A stretch of 54,858 nt of DNA from Porticoccus sp. W117 (GTDB lineage: Bacteria; Pseudomonadota; Gammaproteobacteria; Pseudomonadales; Porticoccaceae). Each line of letters begins with the position of its first letter. Position 1 is the stretch's first letter. Positions 51,270-54,858 of the stretch are shown here, in pieces. Both the position numbers and the translations under genes were made by a program. Below the pieces are notes generated by a model, which was not told the DNA's origin, did not search any database, and worked only from the letters and a program-made list of their open reading frames with translations. The stretch is taken from positions 1-54,858 of the forward strand of contig NZ_JATAAF010000018.1 of NCBI RefSeq assembly GCF_030341905.1. Reading direction: 5' to 3'.

Positions 51270-52802
51270 TTAGCCCTGCAAAATAGCCAGTGAGCGACCA
51301 CCCATTTCGGCGGGCTGCTGCAAATCCATCAGCGCCAACATGGTGGGCGCCACATCTGCCAGGGAGCCGCCATCCACCAGGGTCAGGTCACGCCCGCCCA
51401 CATACACGAAAGGCACCGGCAAGGTGCTGTGCTGGGTGCTGATCTGACCGGATTCGGCGTCGAACATCTCTTCCAGGTTGCCGTGGTCGGCGGTGATCAG
51501 GCAGTCGCCACCCGCAGCGTTAACCGCGTCGGTGATGCGCCCTACGCACTGGTCGACAAATTCAGCAGCTTTGACGGCAGCGTCGAAGACACCCGTATGG
51601 CCTACCATGTCGCCGTTGGCGTAGTTGCAGATCACCGCGTCGTATTTGCCGGACTCTATCGCCGCCACCAGTTTGTCGGTGACTTCTTCAGCACTCATTT
51701 CCGGCTGCAGGTCGTAAGTGGCCACCTGGGGGCTGGGTACCAGAATGCGGTCTTCGCCTTCGTACAGTTCTTCCCGGCCGCCGGAGTAGAAAAAGGTAAC
51801 GTGTGCGTATTTTTCCGTTTCCGCAATACGCAGCTGGGTTTTGCCCAGCCCGGCCAGATACTCACCCATGGAATTCGCCAGTGGTTGTGGCGGGAAGGCG
51901 CAGGGTGTATTGATATCGGCGGCGTACTCGGTGGTCATCACAAAATCCGCCAGCGCCGGGGTGGCGTTGCGCTCAAAACTGTCAAAGCCTGGTTCCACAA
52001 AGGCGCGCGTAATCTGGCGGGCGCGGTCCGGACGGAAGTTCATAAACAGTACCGCATCGCCATCTTCGATAGCGGCGCCACCGGCAATGGCGGTGGCTTG
52101 CACAAACTCGTCGTTTTCTTCGCGCTCATAGGCCGCCTGCAGGCCAGTAACGGCACTGTCGGCACAGAAGTCTGCTTTGCATTGGGTCAACAGGTCGTAG
52201 GCGCTTTGCACCCGATCCCAGCGAGAGTCCCGGTCCATGGCATAGTAGCGGCCGCACAGACTGGCGATCTGGCCAACCCCCAGCTCTGCCAGTTTGGCGT
52301 CGGCCTTTTCCAGGGATGGCAAGGCGCTGCGTGGTGGGCAGTCGCGGCCATCCAGAAAGGCGTGTACATACACTTTGCTGGCGCCTCGCTGGGCAGCCAG
52401 CTCACAAGCGGCGAGCATATGATCTTCATGGCTGTGTACACCCCCCGGTGACAGCAAACCAAGAATGTGTACGGCCTTGTCCGCCTTAACGGCCTTGTCG
52501 ATGGCGGCTACGTAAGTGGTGTTGTTAAAAAAATCACCATCTTCAATGGCTTTATTGATACGGGTGAAGTTCTGGTACACCACTCGGCCAGCACCCAGGG
52601 TCATATGGCCCACTTCGCTGTTGCCCATCTGGCCCTCGGGCAGACCTACCGCCATCCCCGATGTTTGGATCAGAGTGCGAGGTGCCTGCGCCCACAGTTT
52701 GTCCCACACCGGGGTGTTGGCACTGTGGATGGCGTTGTGTTCGGTAGAGTCGCTGTGGCCCCAACCGTCGAGAATTAAAAGTACCAGGGGTTTCTTTGTC
52801 AT
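51270..52802 (-). CDS. gpmI: 2,3-bisphosphoglycerate-independent phosphoglycerate mutase
   Basis: It interconverts 3- and 2-phosphoglycerate in glycolysis with a phosphoserine intermediate and two Mn ions. The 510-residue protein has catalytic S62 ([13 protein letters not shown]) with [11 protein letters not shown] at 6-16. Other marks are [28 protein letters not shown], and the C-terminal metal-ligand region [17 protein letters not shown] 52802. It is the promoter-proximal gene of gpmI–envC–ctpA. Confidence 0.97.
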   Translation of the reverse strand: MTKKPLVLLILDGWGHSDSTEHNAIHSANTPVWDKLWAQAPRTLIQTSGMAVGLPEGQMGNSEVGHMTLGAGRVVYQNFTRINKAIEDGDFFNNTTYVAAIDKAVKADKAVHILGLLSPGGVHSHEDHMLAACELAAQRGASKVYVHAFLDGRDCPPRSALPSLEKADAKLAELGVGQIASLCGRYYAMDRDSRWDRVQSAYDLLTQCKADFCADSAVTGLQAAYEREENDEFVQATAIAGGAAIEDGDAVLFMNFRPDRARQITRAFVEPGFDSFERNATPALADFVMTTEYAADINTPCAFPPQPLANSMGEYLAGLGKTQLRIAETEKYAHVTFFYSGGREELYEGEDRILVPSPQVATYDLQPEMSAEEVTDKLVAAIESGKYDAVICNYANGDMVGHTGVFDAAVKAAEFVDQCVGRITDAVNAAGGDCLITADHGNLEEMFDAESGQISTQHSTLPVPFVYVGGRDLTLVDGGSLADVAPTMLALMDLQQPAEMGGRSLAILQG

Positions 52803-52861
52803 GGTGGCTGTACAGGTGAGTGAAAAGCAGCGCTGATATTAACGGTTTAAAGGCTTTAACG

Positions 52862-52917
52862 TAAGACGTTAGACGAGAGATGTGAGACGTAGGCGGCGGG
52901 GTTCGTCTCACGTCTTA
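52862..52917. repeat. GACGT-type inverted repeat, gpmI–yibN gap
   Basis: TAAGACGT/ACGTCTTA and GTGAGACG/CGTCTCAC arms form a nested foldback. The neighbouring sequence adds CCACATCCATGTGG and more GTCTCACGTTTCACGTC wording up to 53018. Confidence 0.65.
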
Positions 52918-52996
52918 AATGACTCGCCACATCCATGTGGCTCGGGCTGCGCCCACCAGCGCTTCGCTCGGTGCCCAAATAGGCTATCCTGCCGAT

Positions 52997-53024
52997 TTGT
53001 CTCACGTTTCACGTCTTGTATACT
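52997..53024 (+). promoter_or_regulatory. Probable promoter of yibN–grxC–secB
   Basis: TTGTCT (52997-53002), 16 bp, TATACT (53019-53024), 36 bp before the yibN start. The spacer is made of GACGT-type repeat wording. Confidence 0.5.
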
Positions 53025-53059
53025 CCCGCCCCTTGTGTTGAGTAACAGGAAATCGTTCT

Positions 53060-53548
53060 GTGGAATTTTTCGTTTTTATCAGTGAGCAGTGGCTGCTGGT
53101 GAGCATTGGACTGGTGTTGATCTACCTGCTGGCCATTACCGAGGGCAACAAAGGGGGCAAGTTGTTGTCTACCGGTGAAGTGGTAGTGCTGCTAAACAGT
53201 GGCGACGGTGTGTTGCTGGACGTGCGCCCTCACAAGGAATTTGATGCAGGCCACATCACCGACGCGGTGAATATCCCCCACGACAAGCTGGCGGCGCGGC
53301 TGTCAGAGTTGGACAAATACAAGGGTAAAACCCTGGTGGTGGCCGACAAGCTGGGGCAGCATGCAGGTGCCGCTGGCAAGGTGTTGCGCAAGCAGGGCTT
53401 TGATGTGCGCCGTATTCGCGGTGGCGTTGCTGAGTGGCAGAATCAGAACCTGCCGTTGGTGAAAGGCAAGGAGAAGATCAAGGACAAGAGCAAAGACAAG
53501 GAAAAGAGTAAATCCAAAGGTAAAAAGAAGGCCAAAGCTAATGCCTGA
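53060..53548 (+). CDS. yibN: YibN-like rhodanese-fold membrane protein
   Basis: A 162-residue membrane-anchored rhodanese-like protein: one N-terminal helix (about 8-27), the rhodanese domain with VLLDVRPHKEFDAGHITDAVNIP and GVAEWQNQNLPLVKGK, and a lysine-rich tail (KGKEKIKDKSKDKEKSKSKGKK, 134-155). The active-site cysteine position is not Cys (VVADKLGQHAG), as in E. coli YibN, so sulfurtransfer is unlikely. The start is GTG with AGGAA upstream. E. coli keeps yibN–grxC–secB in this order. The stop overlaps grxC by 8 nt. Confidence 0.93.
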   Translation: MEFFVFISEQWLLVSIGLVLIYLLAITEGNKGGKLLSTGEVVVLLNSGDGVLLDVRPHKEFDAGHITDAVNIPHDKLAARLSELDKYKGKTLVVADKLGQHAGAAGKVLRKQGFDVRRIRGGVAEWQNQNLPLVKGKEKIKDKSKDKEKSKSKGKKKAKANA

Positions 53549-53798
53549 TGTAGTACTTTATGGCACCCGTTTCTGCCCCTACTGTATCGCTGCTCGACGC
53601 TTGCTGAAGCGCAAGAGCGTCGACTTCAAGGACATCGGCGTCGATGGCAATCCCAAACTGCGGGCGGAAGTGATGCAGCGCAGTGGCCAGCGCACAGTGC
53701 CGCAAATCTGGGTAGGTAAAACCCATGTAGGCGGCTTTGATGACCTTCAACATATGGACCACAACGGCAAATTAGACAAATTACTGGCCAGCGCTTGA
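53541..53798 (+). CDS. grxC: Glutaredoxin 3
   Basis: A small dithiol glutaredoxin that reduces disulfides with glutathione, supplied here by GshB (gene at 22248). The 85-residue protein has the CPYC active site at C12-C15, the conserved cis-Pro in RTVPQIWVG, and GGFDDL near the end. ATG 53541 overlaps the yibN stop. It is 98 bp before secB. Confidence 0.96.
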   Translation: MPDVVLYGTRFCPYCIAARRLLKRKSVDFKDIGVDGNPKLRAEVMQRSGQRTVPQIWVGKTHVGGFDDLQHMDHNGKLDKLLASA

Positions 53799-53896
53799 AA
53801 TGGCCAAAAATGGTGCCATATAACTGGCACAGGAGGCAGTAAGCCCTGCGGCTTGCTGGCAAGAATGACTAAAGTAGAACAGATAAGGCGAGTTCC

Positions 53897-54472
53897 ATGA
53901 CTGACGAAACCACCAACGAAAACATCGAAGAAACCACCGAAACTGAGCAACCGACCGAAACCGATGGTGGTGCTGAAGGCGAGCAGGCTGCAGCTCAAGG
54001 TGAACAACCCCAGGTTCAGTTCGCTATGCAGCGCATGTACCTGAAGGATCTGTCCTTCGAAACGCCTCAGGGTGTCGAGGCATTCCGCAAACAGTGGAAG
54101 CCCAACGTCAATCAGGAAATGACCACCAAAACCAAAAAGATCGAAGACGGTCTTTATGAAGTCACCCTGCAACTCACCATCACCGTAAAGAGCGAAGAAG
54201 AAGCTCTCTATCTGGTAGAAGTTCAGCAGGCAGGCCTGTTCACTGTTACTGGTCTGGAAGGCCAACAGCTGGCGCAAGTGCTGAATACCGCCTGCCCCAA
54301 TATGCTGTTCCCTTACGCTCGCGAAGTGATCGACAACGTAGTGACCAAAGGCTCCTTCCCAGCGCTGATGTTGCCGCCCATCAACTTTGACGCCCTGTTT
54401 GTGCAAGCATTGGCACAGGCCAAAGCACAAGCTGAGCAACAGCAAGAAGGCGCTGGCGAAACCACCCACTGA
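53897..54472 (+). CDS. secB: Protein-export chaperone SecB
   Basis: A tetrameric chaperone that keeps precursors unfolded and hands them to SecA. The 191-residue protein is longer than E. coli SecB (155). An acidic N-terminal tail (1-38, rich in Thr/Glu) precedes the core FAMQRMYLKDLSFETPQG. The core ends CPNMLFPYAREVIDNVVTKGSFPALMLPPINFDALF, followed by an Ala/Gln-rich C-terminal tail. ATG 53897 has AAGGCG upstream. Last gene of yibN–grxC–secB. Confidence 0.97.
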   Translation: MTDETTNENIEETTETEQPTETDGGAEGEQAAAQGEQPQVQFAMQRMYLKDLSFETPQGVEAFRKQWKPNVNQEMTTKTKKIEDGLYEVTLQLTITVKSEEEALYLVEVQQAGLFTVTGLEGQQLAQVLNTACPNMLFPYAREVIDNVVTKGSFPALMLPPINFDALFVQALAQAKAQAEQQQEGAGETTH

Positions 54473-54497
54473 GTTTGAGTTCGCCATAACTTCTTAA

Positions 54498-54517
54498 AGC
54501 CCACCACAAGGTGGGCT
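54498..54517 (+). terminator. Hairpin after secB
   Basis: AGCCCACC-ACAA-GGTGGGCT is a perfect 8-bp stem 26 nt after the secB stop, without a T-run. Confidence 0.55.
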
Positions 54518-54527
54518 CAGATCGCTG

Positions 54528-54557
54528 ACAAACCCTGGCATTTTTGCTGGGGTTTGT
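54528..54557. terminator. Second hairpin, secB–transposase gap
   Basis: ACAAACCCTGGC and GCTGGGGTTTGT pair over 12 bp (two G-T wobbles) around an ATTTTT loop. TGTTTCT follows on the plus strand. It may end the secB transcript or serve the converging transposase gene. Confidence 0.5.
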
Positions 54558-54688
54558 TGTTTCTGGGCATTGCTAACCCAAAAGCCGGAGAGTTTCTCGA
54601 ATCTAGGTTGAGCCTCGCAAACACCGTACTGGGGCATTTACAGAGGCTAAGCAAGGGGTTTGGAGTGTAGAGAGGGCTCAATAGAGGC

Positions 54689-54858
54689 TCAGGCCGCCAT
54701 CTGAGCAATTTTCTTGATGTTTTGGGCAGTTGCAGCCATCAGACACTGACCAGCCACTCTATTAAGCCTGGTGTAGCGAGCATATCGATAACCGTGTAGT
54801 TGTTTAGCATCAGCGAAGCTGCGTTCAACTGTCTCCTGCCGGCGCCTGTAAATCTCTT
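54689..54858 (-). CDS. IS1182-like transposase, C-terminal fragment
   Basis: The reading frame enters from outside the window and ends at TGA 54689, giving 55 residues. RRRQETVERSFADAKQLHG, then YRYARYTRLNRV and AATAQNIKKIA, match the C-terminus of IS1182/DUF772-type DDE transposases, including the catalytic glutamate region in ETVERSFADAK. The element's 5' part lies beyond the right edge. No terminal inverted repeat could be assigned between 54558 and 54688. Confidence 0.85.
   Translation of the reverse strand, partial: EIYRRRQETVERSFADAKQLHGYRYARYTRLNRVAGQCLMAATAQNIKKIAQMAA

Noticed and set aside
1-54858. CRISPR arrays, tRNA or rRNA genes
   Set aside because: No regularly spaced repeats, cloverleaf or rRNA-like sequence was found on either strand.

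Overview
The window is a chromosomal stretch of a gammaproteobacterium. Several gene blocks match the order I know from Pseudomonas aeruginosa: hemW–rdgB–DUF4426–metW–metX–yggT–proC–yggS, divergent pilT–pilU, then ruvX–algH–tonB3–gshB, divergent pilGHIJK–chpA–chpC. Moderate GC, the 6S RNA between zapA and fau, and GTG/TTG starts in overlapping operons point to a marine Cellvibrionales-type relative rather than a true Pseudomonas. That placement is inference. No tRNA, rRNA, CRISPR or prophage was seen.

Layout. 1-300 is non-coding. 306-4469 (minus) carries a trypsin-like protease, a SIMPL protein, rpiA, then fau, 6S RNA, zapA and a ZapB-like gene under a strong sigma70-type promoter. 4687-8838 (plus) has UPF0149, pepP, a Nudix gene, an M17 aminopeptidase and a small membrane protein. 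8848-17795 (minus) is a long co-directional series from yggS down to hemW. It includes accessory genes: a pentapeptide-repeat membrane protein, DUF454, and a lipoprotein combining a MACPF-like region with a phage tail-collar-like head. 17895-20147 holds the twitching ATPases pilT and pilU. 20207-23192 (minus) has ruvX, algH, tonB3 and gshB. 23528-34878 (plus) is the Pil-Chp chemosensory operon, whose 1992-residue ChpA hybrid kinase carries phosphotransfer and receiver domains. No chpB methylesterase gene is present. 34961-39521 has sdaA, a nitrilase-family gene, ndpA and DUF3179. 39685-48206 (plus) is glyA–nrdR–ribD–ribC–ribBA–ribH–nusB–thiL–pgpA–ribA, a complete set for riboflavin ring synthesis. 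48287-52802 (minus) has a DUF6316 gene, a CtpA protease, envC and gpmI. 53060-54472 (plus) is yibN–grxC–secB. The right edge cuts an IS1182-like transposase.

The most striking non-genic feature is a pair of about 284-bp elements (41491-41774 and 47302-47584). Each starts TAGGG and ends CCCTA, with terminal inverted repeats of about 32 bp. They fold extensively, and the two copies differ by paired, compensatory changes in their arms. One copy fills the whole nrdR-ribD gap, supplies the nrdR stop codon and forms the ribD leader; the other lies upstream of ribA. Several shorter palindromic repeats (GTCATCCTGAG, GTCATTGCGAG and GACGT types, and TGTAGGTCGG) punctuate other intergenic gaps.

Functionally, the window links type IV pilus retraction (PilT, PilU), its sensory control (PilGHIJK, ChpA, ChpC) and TonB3, plus methionine, proline, serine/glycine and flavin metabolism and envelope or division functions (ZapA, EnvC, CtpA, SecB).
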